A stretch of 50,993 nucleotides of DNA from Darksidea phi (lineage: Eukaryota > Ascomycota > Dothideomycetes > Pleosporales > Lentitheciaceae), in contig JASJFT010000280.1 of NCBI GenBank assembly GCA_030770425.1, forward strand, positions 1 through 50,993. Reading direction: 5' to 3'. The notes under the pieces are model-generated. The model saw nothing but the letters and a program-made list of their open reading frames with translations. It had not been told where the DNA came from and made no database searches. How positions within the stretch are numbered: position 1 is the first letter of the stretch; each line of letters begins with the position of its first letter. Positions 11,852 through 21,761 of the stretch are shown here, piece after piece. Both the position numbers and the translations under genes were made by a program.

Positions 11852-13638
11852 CTAATACGCCGTCGCATTCGCGCTTGGGGTACTCGTCGGTGGCAGTGGC
11901 ACAAAAGGCTCCGTATGCGTCGCCTTCGCCGTCCCATTCGTACTGTAATCATCTGTAACCACCTCACTGCCATCCGCAATAATCAACTGTGCCAACACCC
12001 TTCTAAAGTGTTCCAGACTGGCTACAGGCTGGTAGTAGGGCGTCTCATGACCTGCCTCGTACAGTCTTGTGAAGGAAAAGTTTCCATACTCGCGGACTTC
12101 TCCGTACTCGGTGCCGTCGACGAGGAAGGGCGTGTAGCCCGCGGCGCGAAACTTCTCGGAGTCGGTGTAGTTGACCGCGAGGGAGACGGCTTCGCCGCCG
12201 AACCAGTTACAGATGTAGTCTGCGTCGCCGTAGATGAGAGAAACGCGGACACCATATGCTAGAATCTCTTCCAGATCTTCGATGAAGTTGGGCCAAACGA
12301 AGTCACCTGTGTACCGGAACCCGCTCCCTACCGAGTTGCTGCTACTGCTGGTGTAGTTGATGTTTACACCGAGCGCCGCCTGCGTACTCTCCAAATTCAA
12401 GAACTCCGCGAAATATTTGGGAGGCGTGGGATCGTCGAAAGGATGGCGGATATCGTACACGCCACGACCGCCGTAGGCGTAGTATGGCTCTTCGACCATA
12501 GATCGGCAGATGTTAGTGGCTTGCGCGCAGATGAACTGGCCCTCTTTCGTAGAGCGGTCACTTTGCTTGCAATAAGAAATTTGGTCATGGCAGCCATCAG
12601 GAACGAGATAGGCATAACGCATTAGTTCGTACACGGTGTCATTTATGGCTTTTATGCCGTAGGTGTTGTTGACGGCGAATTCAGGGTAGTAGGGTGCTTG
12701 GATGTCTAGCGTTTTGGTTAGTAAAGAGGATGGTGATGCGACGCGGAGGAGAGTAGGTACCTTCATCGATGATACCATTGATTATACCAAGAGTATCCAT
12801 CTCGAGCGCCACGCCGGGAACCGACCCATTGCGAATAGCTTCGTTTTGCTGGTAGAAATAGTTGTAGAAACCAGGGCCGTAATGACCGCCATAGCTCTCT
12901 GTCCACAGGTTGAAAGTGAAATTGGTGATGTCTGGATCCAACTGCGGCGATAGATCCAAGAAAGCTTGAAGGATGTGCCATGCACCAACAGCTGCAGCTT
13001 CGGTGGTGTTGGTGGTGTCTGGGTCGACGATCGAGTAGCGCCCTTCCTTATCGGTTTCTGTTGTCTCGTAGGAGAAGCCTACGCCCACAGGCTGGGAAAG
13101 GTAAAGCATGTTGGAGACCTCGTTCCACGAGTAAGGGTTCCATTGTGTTTTGAGGTCTTCGGTAACGTTGCAGGGACCGTGTTCTAATTACTGTCAGTTT
13201 GGCATAAAAAAGGATTGGGATTGAGGTATGCTGCTTGCCTTGGAACAATCCAATCAATGAGTCTGAACCCGGACCACCATTGAGCCATAGTGTCAACTGG
13301 AAATTCTTTAGATCGTGGTGCCATCGCAACTCCTTTTACGTGTCCGTACTCACGGGTTTCTCGGTCGGGTTCTCTCTGGCTTCAAAGAACCAGAAAAACA
13401 TGTTGTACTTTTCATTGAGACTGATGTATCCTGCGTAGTCATCCACGCCTTCTTTTGTTTCGCAAATGCCGCCATCCTTGCCCGGCTGCTTGAACCGAAT
13501 CTGCGCCCCTTGCGGTGACGTGATGGTCCTCACGCCTTCAGGGTCTTTTGGAATGCCTCGCTCTTCTAGCGTAGGTTTACGCGCCACACCCAATGATATG
13601 CACGCTAAGAGGGCCGCGAGCTGTGTGTATCGGGCCAT
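11852..13638 (-). CDS. Secreted serine carboxypeptidase (peptidase S10)
   Basis: Carboxypeptidase of family S10 that removes C-terminal residues from peptides, probably outside the cell or in the vacuole. Exons in minus order: 13638-13354, 13305-13239, 13183-12761 and 12705-11852, giving 542 aa. An N-terminal signal peptide ends around residue 19. Landmarks are LWLNGGPGSDSL (substrate loop), SQPVGVGFSY, the nucleophile in E213-S214-Y-G-G, the Asp in YGDADYICNW (about 417-426) and the His in EAGH478ETPYYQP. The C-terminal Ser/Thr/Pro tail is short with no clear GPI signal. The second intron (13184-13238) starts with GC rather than GT: the exon ends CAAG and continues GCAAGC, and only this junction gives the conserved LFQEHGPC reading. 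The other introns are GT-AG, 48-55 nt. Several NxS/T sites suit a secreted glycoprotein. Confidence 0.93.
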
Positions 13639-15163
13639 CGTAAATGCTTGTTGCGAATAAGCTAAAACACAAAGACGGGTAGCTGGCGCCTATTCCTTGG
13701 GCGCGGGGCAGTCCGCTTTTATAATCATGTCGAACGAATCGCTCTGGGGCGTCGTATGACGCGGCTCCATGGTCTTCTCAAATTTGCAGAGCCCCCGCCC
13801 GTAATGAGGCCGTAAACGGGCAAAACCCCAATCCATGTGCCAGGTTGTCAGACACGAGCTCTTTGCCTGGATAGGCATGTGCCTGAAGCCTATGAGACGG
13901 ACAGCCGTTACCATTGGAGGGAACGGCTATCAGTGGATCCGTCATACTAGGCGATTGGTAGGTGGTGCATAAGTTTTCATATTGGCTCGTGCGAGTTTGA
14001 ACCGGAAAAGGTCCCGGGTGGAAGCCGTGGAACAATTCTTTCTCGTGGCTACGTTGCACAGAGATGCGGTGTTTGAAATTAAAAACCCCCGAAGGTACTC
14101 TTCACTGAACTTTGAGGTCCAACTGAGGAACATTCGGAGCGTAAACGGGCCACCCCAAATGACCGATGACGAGCCGTGGCAAGGTTCAGAGCTGGCTTGA
14201 GCTTTATGCCCGAACAGGAAGGTGACACGGTGCGGACGATAATCAAGCTGTCCTACCAAGCGCCTTGTTTGCTTGCCTCTCCGCGTGGAAGCTTATCTGT
14301 AAGAAATGGACGTCATAATCTATCGAAATACGAAGTGCTCGGTATATGAGCCTATCCTTGGAGGAGGTAACGGGGCGAGGGGATGGAAAAAGATGTGCCG
14401 AGGTTATGTACGCCAGCCGTACATAGACTAGCGTAAGATATTCACTCCATCTTGTGCTTTCAAGTTGAACACCTTGATGATCGGCATTTTCAAGGATCTA
14501 GGCAAGGCTAAATGATAATCACATTACCCATTCGAGGGGCTAATTGCAAATTGAACAGAAGATGTTGTGCTCATTGACCTTCGGAATAGGTACATTGTAA
14601 ATCTCATATAAACTATGCATTACTACTACATTAATGGGATACATGGAAGAATCCTGACATCGCAACATTGATCGCTGATTTCAATTCCGAGCAATGGTAA
14701 CAAAAGAAACCCGAGAAGATCGCTACGTGTCGTCCATATATCTCATACGTTCAGGCCCCTCGCAGTACTTCTAGTCTTTCCGCGCAATGAGAACGAACCG
14801 ACAGATTGCATTCCTGTGATGGGGTCTCGCCTGTTTGCAAGGAATTGCAAAAGCATCGGTGTTGCGAAGCGATAACCTTGCCGGTGGAGATTAGAAGGTG
14901 ACAGTTCGTATGGCTGGGTTTGGTGCAATGGCCCTGTATTCCCAAAGCTTCAGCTCGTGCTGCGAATGTAGCGCATGGTGATCTCGGTTGTGCGCTTGGG
15001 CTTGGGTATCCGGGGAGGGGCGTGAACAGGGAGGGCTCCGGGCCGCGTGTTGCTTTAACCCATGTTGAGCTACGCGCACTCCCGACAGAAGCTCCTAGTC
15101 TTGGAGGCGACTACTTCTGCTTTGCGTACGTCTTCGTCCCATTCCAACATCTTATCAGGCTCA
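13639..15163. other. Intergenic, no gene seen
   Basis: About 1.5 kb with only short unrelated open frames on both strands. The stretch just right of 13638 would be the carboxypeptidase promoter. I could not support any gene or repeat here. Confidence 0.4.
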
Positions 15164-15595
15164 TCACTCAAACCCGACCTCTATCCTCCCACCCATGCCC
15201 GCAAACTCACTTATGCCTCCGTAGAACCTTTCCTCATGCCCTTCATGCTGACACCCCCGAACAACCTTCTCGACCGCCTCTACACACTCATCCTTAAAAC
15301 TCGTCTTTTTGGCCTCACTGGCATCCCACCAAGCGCGCAGAAAGAGTCCGTCATCCTGCCTGATCTCCACTTCGCCGTAATTGTTCGGGTGATACGTTGA
15401 CGCTGCAGCGGCGCACAATGAAGATGCCCAGGAGGATGCGGTGGAGTGCGATGTGGAGAGCCCGGTGGGCGGGGAACAGTAGTGGTAAAGGGGGTGGAGC
15501 GGAATGTTGATCTTGGATCGGTAGGGCGCCGCAAACGTAAGAGCGGCGCAGGAAACAATTGCGAATGAGAGCAGCATATGCATCGCTAGGAGCAT
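15164..15595 (-). CDS. Small secreted cysteine-containing protein
   Basis: Single-exon 143-aa protein with no family that I recognise. Residues 1-22 are a clear signal peptide ending in TFA-AP. The mature part has four cysteines (C40, C61, C104, C115), an even number consistent with two disulfides. It also has a central Ser/Ala-rich segment (45-65), an aromatic LFLRAWW patch (84-90) and an acidic/lysine helix (SEAKKTSFKDECVEAVEKVV, about 93-112). Small size, a signal peptide and paired cysteines are the usual marks of fungal small secreted proteins, including candidate effectors, but no function can be assigned. An antisense frame covers part of the region; the signal peptide makes this strand the better choice. 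It stands alone between long gene-free stretches. Confidence 0.55.
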   Translation of the reverse strand: MLLAMHMLLSFAIVSCAALTFAAPYRSKINIPLHPLYHYCSPPTGLSTSHSTASSWASSLCAAAASTYHPNNYGEVEIRQDDGLFLRAWWDASEAKKTSFKDECVEAVEKVVRGCQHEGHEERFYGGISEFAGMGGRIEVGFE

Positions 15596-16887
15596 GATGG
15601 TAAGGAGCAGTTAGTACAAATATTGCAAAACTATGAAAGCTGTGAAGAAGCCGTTGAAAGAATACGACGCGCGCACCTGGGGCAAAACGCGCCTTTGAAC
15701 CCTTAGCACGGTCGGGCAACTGACATCCTTCCCTTATTGCCAAGCTTCCTTCTGACCAACGGCCATGCTACCCCTCTCCCAAAGCCGTTAGGCGTGACAG
15801 ACCCTGCACGCTGATTGGCGCAAAAGGCAGAACGAAGGAGGCAGGCGTATTTAGCCAGGATAAGGTTTCAGGGCTGGGCAGAGGCTGCGGCGATTAATTT
15901 GCGGTTAGCGTTGTATCTGCGCCACGGTATGAGGGGGCGTGTAAATGAAGATGAGTGAGATTATAAACTTAGAAGGCTACACAGCCTGGTAGTACACGTC
16001 TGCAACTTTGAGTGCTCTATTTGTGGTCATTCGTATCGAGTTTTGCAGGCAGCATACCTAGTCTAGTGTTGTAGTTGTGTCGCAGCGGCTGCTGAAACTG
16101 AATGCGAGTGTGTTGTATTATAAGGACGGCATACCTATGCGTGCTGAACTCCGATGTTACAGAAAAATTCGAGTATGCGATAGAGCATCGAATCCTCGGC
16201 GTCTCTCCAATGTAGAGAACGTCACGCTGGGGCCCCCAGAAGTACACCCTCAACACTACAAAGCAAATGTGTATCAGATAAGAGCGTCCTTACTTCTTTC
16301 CGGTTTGCCATCTTTAATTTATGGGTTGCTTGGAAAAGCTCGATACCAGAGGCGTGCATACCGGCGGACTCACACGAATTCAGACCTGGAGCTTTATTTG
16401 CCGAGATATGGGGGTACATCGGTGTCTAACGAAGCATTGTTCTAGCTTTGAGGGAAGTTCATTACTAAGTGCTAAGCACAACCGAGCTATTGGAGGGGTT
16501 AATACTAGCATGTACGTTTTCAGTACACGCTGGAGGAGAAAAGTAGTGTGTCTCGACCGGACACTTTATGGTAAGTTTACGTGATCTATCACGCCTTGTT
16601 CACTGTATAATAATTGAGCAACATTGACAGTGCAATTCTATTCAACTCGCAGATCATCTTCTATAGATCCAAACAATAAAAAGCATAAAAAGTCATATGA
16701 AGACACCCACTCCATGAATCCAGACAAAGAGTCTAAAAGGCAACTCCACTTCAGCTCAACTCTCCAACTCGCACAGTTCCTAATGGCTGCATCCGACAAT
16801 TTACTTTGACACCCCAGTTTAGCATCCGGTCGGCCTTGCGAGGCTGCGATATTGCTGGCGGTTTCCGAGGAAGAAAGAGCATATCTT
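15596..16887. other. Intergenic, no gene seen
   Basis: About 1.3 kb. Open frames on both strands are short and unlike proteins. It would hold the promoter of the small secreted protein to its left. Confidence 0.35.
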
Positions 16888-17097
16888 TCATTTTAGTAAT
16901 GAATTGTCGAGGTGTACAAGCGCGGGCTTAATTTGACCACCTATAGGGTCAATCGGCCTCATGATGGGTTCGAGATTTCTTGGAAGCATAGAGCCCGGTT
17001 CTGACAGGGCTGGATCATTTGGCGCCGGTCGAGCTTGCGCTCCAAGATAGTCGCCAAAGGCTGTAAGCCCGGCAAGTGCGATGAGGGAGAAACGCAT
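16888..17097 (-). CDS. Short secreted peptide precursor, no cysteines
   Basis: A 69-aa open frame starting at 17097 on the minus strand. Residues 1-22 (MRFSLIALAGLTAFGD then YLGAQA) look like a signal peptide with an AQA-type cleavage site. The remaining 47 residues are rich in Pro, Leu and Ile, lack Cys and contain spaced proline motifs (PAPNDPAL, RPIDPIGG). The leader just before the ATG has a tetranucleotide array, (ATTC/GTTC)n at about 17102-17131, and a TATA-like gataaaagg lies about 150 bases upstream. No homologous family comes to mind. It could be a small secreted peptide, the first exon of a longer gene, or a chance frame; the signal peptide and placement favour a real product. Confidence 0.45.
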   Translation of the reverse strand: MRFSLIALAGLTAFGDYLGAQARPAPNDPALSEPGSMLPRNLEPIMRPIDPIGGQIKPALVHLDNSLLK

Positions 17098-18047
17098 GGT
17101 GGAATGAACGAACGAACGAATGAATGAATAGATTGGTCCTTGAGACTAATGCGCTAGGAAAATCGAGAATCGAATGTGAAGCTTTGTACCGTAATGAATG
17201 ATGAGGAAGGAGTGTTTGAATGATGTATAGCAGGGCGTCCTTTCGCGCCTTTTATCGTTGAGGTTCAGCATCGAATCTTCGGACTAATCAGGATATCCAT
17301 AACTTCAGACTTCCTTTTCCATATCGGTTTTCCGAAAGATGTAAGGTGAAGGGTAGTCCTTAATGGGTTACCGTTCTCGAACCCATAGCAGAAGCATCGG
17401 CAAACGGAACTTTGGTCCAACCAGAAAGCGTGCTTAGAGCTTAGCACTTCGAGTAGAAGTCTAACCATTGATTATGATAGTGTGCAAGTCCCCATGTTCG
17501 TAGTTACTCCGACGAACTTCTCGTCATCAGCGATACCTAGGTCGCATCGGCACGCATTGTGGATCAGGTGAATGCGATAAGCCGGAACAACTCCGATGGA
17601 CTCCGCGTCATCACCAAGACAAAGGTCGTAGTCAGCCTTGTATTTTGGGTCAGATGATGCACTAGGCGCAAACCTACACGGGCCTTCAGAGTCTAGCTAT
17701 TGTACTGGTTGAAGAATTTTCTGAAGAAGTTATTCGGGCTAGTTGTTTCAAATTAACGCAATAGTCAGCTATTCGAGCGCGATCGCTCCAAGGTAAGACG
17801 ATTGTCGATGTGCTGTCGCGCGAAATTTATAGATAACGTAACTTATTATCCGTTTCACATTCTGCCCTAATTAAATATACGAAATTTCCCAGAGAGCATG
17901 TTCGAGCTTGGAGTCTGACTTGTGTCCGGAGCGGGATGGTCGGATCACCCCACTTGTTTGAGCTACTGCCGATACGGACTAGTGCAGCTACATGTCAACA
18001 CGGTTTCTGTCCCACGTTCTTCTTCTCATCGCCTGTCTCACGCCATC
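17098..18047. other. Divergent intergenic region
   Basis: Separates the minus-strand peptide gene from the plus-strand tannase gene. No ORF of interest. It contains the tetranucleotide array at about 17102-17131 and would carry both promoters. Confidence 0.4.
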
Positions 18048-19778
18048 ATGATTGGAAAGCTACTTTTCGCATCCGTTCTCATAACTCCTGGCGTCTTTGG
18101 AAGGGAGGAGCTTGACGAGAATGATCTCCGTTCGGTGTACCCCGAGTGCAACGCAAAAGCCTTCAACCATCCCAAACTCGATCCAGGTGTCGCGATAACC
18201 TCACTCACGGCAGAACTACGAAACAACTACTCTACGGCCGGTATAATTGGTATACTTCCTCCTGTCACCGATCTCTTCTTTTGTCAAGTCAAAGTCTACC
18301 TCAACCACGAGGATTGCGATGACAAGACTCTTGTCGAGGTATGGCTTCCTCGAAAGAGAGAAAATTGGAACGGTCGTTTCCAAGCTACCGGAGGAGGTGG
18401 GTTTGCGACAGGCATGTTCGATGTTATGCTTGGACCGGCCATCAAAGAAGGTTATGCGGCTTCGTCAACTGATGGCGGCCAAGATGGAGCGGAAATGGAT
18501 GATCCATCCTGGGTGATGAAAGCGGATGGTACAATCAACTGGGATCTGTTGCACAACTTCGCGACCCGAAGTCTTGCTGAACAAATTGTTGTCGGCAAGA
18601 GCATCACCGAGCAGTTTTATGGGGAGAAGCCTCATCACTCTTACTGGAATGGGTGTTCACAAGGCGGAAGACAGGGCTATGTGATAGCTCAGAAGTACCC
18701 TCACCTGCTCGATGGCATTCTCGCAATCGCCCCAGCAATCAGCTTATCACATTTGGCAATGGGCGACTTCTGGCCTCAGTTGGTAATGCAAGAGGCAGGC
18801 CTCTGGATGTCACACTGCGAATTAGACTTCTTTCGCCAAAAGGCCATGGAAGCTTGCGATATGCTGGATGGCGTCAGTGATGGGATCATTACCGATCCAG
18901 ATGTGTGCGACTTTGACCCTCTGCACGTAATCGGGAAGACCTTTCATTGCGACGGCAAAGAAGGCGAGGTTACTCGAGCAATGGCTGAAATTGTCCGGAA
19001 GATCGAGGAAGGTCCTCGCACATCATTCAAGAGGAAGATCTGGCACGGCCTTTCGCCAGGCACTAGTACGCACAATCTCGCGAGAACCACGGTATCTCCA
19101 GAGGGAATGAGAACGCCAATCCCATTTGGAATATCTTCGAAGTTCATGCAGCTATTCCTCCTCAGAGATCCCTCGTTCAATGTCACCAAGCTGACTCGTG
19201 AGGACTATATGTCCCTGTGGGCCCAGGCCAGCTACGAGTACGGCTGGCTGCTCGATGCCGATGAGCCCGACCTCAAGAACTTCCAAGAGTCTGGTGGGAA
19301 GTTGCTTACTTGGCATGGCATTAATGACTGGGTGATCCCTTATCACAACACCGTCCGGTATCGGGAGCGAGTGGAAATGGTCATGGGAGGAGCGCAGAAG
19401 GTCGACTCGTTTTACCGCCTTTTCTTAGCCCCTGGTGTTGAGCATTGTAATGGGGGCGCTGGAGCAGTCCCTCAAGATGCTCTTGCGGCCCTCGTAGACT
19501 GGGTCGAGAAGGGTGATACACCAGACATATTGGAAGCCAGCACGATCAACGCGGAAGGCGACTTGGTGTCTCGTGAGCTCTGCGCTTGGCCGGGGAAGCT
19601 CAAGTATATGGGGATTGGAGATGCGAAAAGAGCATCTAGCTGGAGCTGCGTTGGTGGTACTGAGCGACCAGAAGTCGAATTCAGCTCAGCCGAAAAAGTT
19701 TCTGGCCGAGCTGGCGCAATCCTAGGTGGGCTGAAAGACAGGCTTCAAGGGCTGGGGCTGGGTCTGAGGATCGGCTAA
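18048..19778 (+). CDS. Secreted tannase/feruloyl esterase family protein
   Basis: Intronless 576-aa esterase of the tannase/feruloyl esterase B family, which hydrolyses gallate or hydroxycinnamate esters of plant material. The start at 18048 leads directly into a signal peptide (residues 1-18, MIGKLLFASVLITPGVFG). The family's CS-D-HC motif is complete: the nucleophile elbow has Cys203-Ser204 in NGCSQGGRQG, the acid is Asp427 in GINDWVIPY, and His466-Cys467 lie in VEHCNGG. In this family the two cysteines form a disulfide that holds Ser and His together. A calcium-site-like lid segment is present between (DGVSDGIITDPDVCDFDP, about 280-297). Length fits fungal members. The frame is open upstream of the ATG, but a longer start would bury the signal peptide. 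Confidence 0.92.
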   Translation: MIGKLLFASVLITPGVFGREELDENDLRSVYPECNAKAFNHPKLDPGVAITSLTAELRNNYSTAGIIGILPPVTDLFFCQVKVYLNHEDCDDKTLVEVWLPRKRENWNGRFQATGGGGFATGMFDVMLGPAIKEGYAASSTDGGQDGAEMDDPSWVMKADGTINWDLLHNFATRSLAEQIVVGKSITEQFYGEKPHHSYWNGCSQGGRQGYVIAQKYPHLLDGILAIAPAISLSHLAMGDFWPQLVMQEAGLWMSHCELDFFRQKAMEACDMLDGVSDGIITDPDVCDFDPLHVIGKTFHCDGKEGEVTRAMAEIVRKIEEGPRTSFKRKIWHGLSPGTSTHNLARTTVSPEGMRTPIPFGISSKFMQLFLLRDPSFNVTKLTREDYMSLWAQASYEYGWLLDADEPDLKNFQESGGKLLTWHGINDWVIPYHNTVRYRERVEMVMGGAQKVDSFYRLFLAPGVEHCNGGAGAVPQDALAALVDWVEKGDTPDILEASTINAEGDLVSRELCAWPGKLKYMGIGDAKRASSWSCVGGTERPEVEFSSAEKVSGRAGAILGGLKDRLQGLGLGLRIG

Positions 19779-20385
19779 AGTTTTCAAACCCCTTCAATCA
19801 AAAACGCTCTTTTCACGTATACCTCCGAGAAGCCGTCTAGAGCAGTCAAACTAAGGTCCGACTGCTTGCTTCTGGATGAATGGTGGAGAAAAGAGATCAG
19901 CCGCCATATCGATGCTTGTTGAGCTAGCACCCGGAAGACAAAAAACATACGCGGCTTCTATATCAATAACAAGAACACATATATTACTCGTGCATATAAA
20001 AAAATGTCCGGCAACAGCGCCAGCGATCATCTAGCTGAAGCGAAGCGGATGCACTTCCGGACTCGTATTGGCGCGCATCCACGTGGGTCAACCTCCCGAG
20101 TGGCTTTTGCGGGGAACCATCTCACGTTCCTTGCAAATTCAAAATTATAATATTTACCCACCATTCCCGTCAATCACGCCTCGACTATGCGTTTTCTCGT
20201 CATCGAAAAGCCCATGTCCTTCGATATGAGGCTTCATCTACGGCAATGGCAATTGACATTGCAGCTTTTAGACGCCGGCCCTGAACCTTTCGCCTAGTCC
20301 TTCAAATAGAGCCCACCACAGACATCCACGATGCGGCGAATGATTGACGCGATTACGCACTCAACAGACTCCCGCTATACTCACA
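19779..20385. other. Intergenic, no gene seen
   Basis: About 0.6 kb between two plus-strand secreted-enzyme genes. AT-rich in the middle (about 19960-20000 and 20130-20160). No feature beyond probable terminator and promoter sequence. Confidence 0.35.
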
Positions 20386-21761
20386 ATGCGTCTGCACGAG
20401 CTTCTCCTGGCTGGGCTGCTACTCCTTCGTTCGGCCTCAGCTCAAAGGGATGACGACGACCCTGAGCCTCCTTCCACACCAGACGAACCAGAGCCTCCAG
20501 CGCCAACACCCACAGGTATCGACGCCTTTGCTAACGTAACCGTCTACCAACCCGACGACCCCTCGCACCAAGTCACCTTCCCACGCACCGAGAATCTCCC
20601 AAACAACACCGTTCTGGCGGCGTGGAACGAGCCTACCGAGGCGAACGGCGCCGTGCACGTCTACCGGTCTATAAACAGTGGTTTCTCATGGTACCCGCTT
20701 GGCAGCGCGACATCGGAGACTCGAGGGAGAAAGCTGCTGCAGCCGCATTTATTGTTCATCAATGGGACGGGACGAGAGAACGATGAGGGAGAGATTGATG
20801 TTGGGACGGTATTGATGGCGGTCAATGCGGTGGATGCTACGAGCACAAACATTGAGGTCTATGCTTCACATGATCTAGGGGAGTCATGGGAATTTGCGAG
20901 TCGGGTCGTGAGCGGTGGGTCAGATAGTAGCCGAGCAACTGTCTCGAACCCATTCCTTGTTTTGAAGTATGCCAACAATCAAGAAAAATATTCGAGGGGA
21001 GAGGTTATAGCTAACGGTCCTGTAGTGGCAAGACGGTCACGATCTACTACTCCGATCAACGTTCCACTCAACGTGCTTCAAAGCTGGTCCAGCAAACCAC
21101 TACCGATTACTACGGCAGTTGGGGCTCCTCAATCGACGCTGTAGTCTCACAAACTGCCACCGATCGACCTGGAACTCCAACTGTTGCAAAGGTACCCTTT
21201 TCCGCTCTCGCATCCATGATTCCTACTTAACCGAAACCAGCTCCCGAACAACCAGTACATCCTGACCTATACACACTCTCTTCTCAACGCGACGACAAAT
21301 ACATACACGGACCCAATCTTCTACAAGCTCTCCTCTTCCCCAGAGAATTTTGGCGCTGCAGCTACCCGCGAGATCCGAACCGATACAGGCAGACTACCTC
21401 AGGGTGCGTCTTTTGTGACATGGAGCGCGCTAGGAGGGGCAAATGGCACAGTCATATTGACCGACTCGAGAACGGCTTCGGTGTTTATCAATCAAGCAGG
21501 TGGGGATGGAACCTGGGAGGAGATTGCTAGCACGGCCGGAAGGGCAGAGGGGAGGGAGGTCAAAGTTCGTAAGTGCATCCTTTCTTGATTATTTTGAGGG
21601 GCGAGGTGGGTGAGCGTTTGAATGTGTCCGGCGAGTGCTAACGTTCCGTAGCGGACAACGACAGTACCAAACTTCGCATTGCAGCCGGCTCAGAGCTGGG
21701 GCAGCAGAGGCCCAGTGAGATTTTGCTTACCGTCATGGATCTCGCAAAGGCGATTGGATGA
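20386..21761 (+). CDS. Secreted Asp-box (BNR) sialidase-like protein
   Basis: Secreted beta-propeller protein of the BNR/sialidase-like superfamily found in fungi. My exons are 20386-20966, 21026-21191, 21241-21568 and 21652-21761 (394 aa); every junction keeps frame and restores family text such as NGKTVTIYYSDQR and VAKLPNNQYILTYTHS. A signal peptide (residues 1-18) is followed by an acidic, proline-rich linker (about 19-45) and then the propeller. Asp-box-like turns are visible at SINSGFSW, SHDLGESW and GGDGTW. The arginine triad of true sialidases cannot be assigned from sequence alone, so the substrate is open; many fungal members are annotated only as BNR repeat proteins. Introns are 49-83 nt, the last with a gtgctaac branch site. 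Confidence 0.8.
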
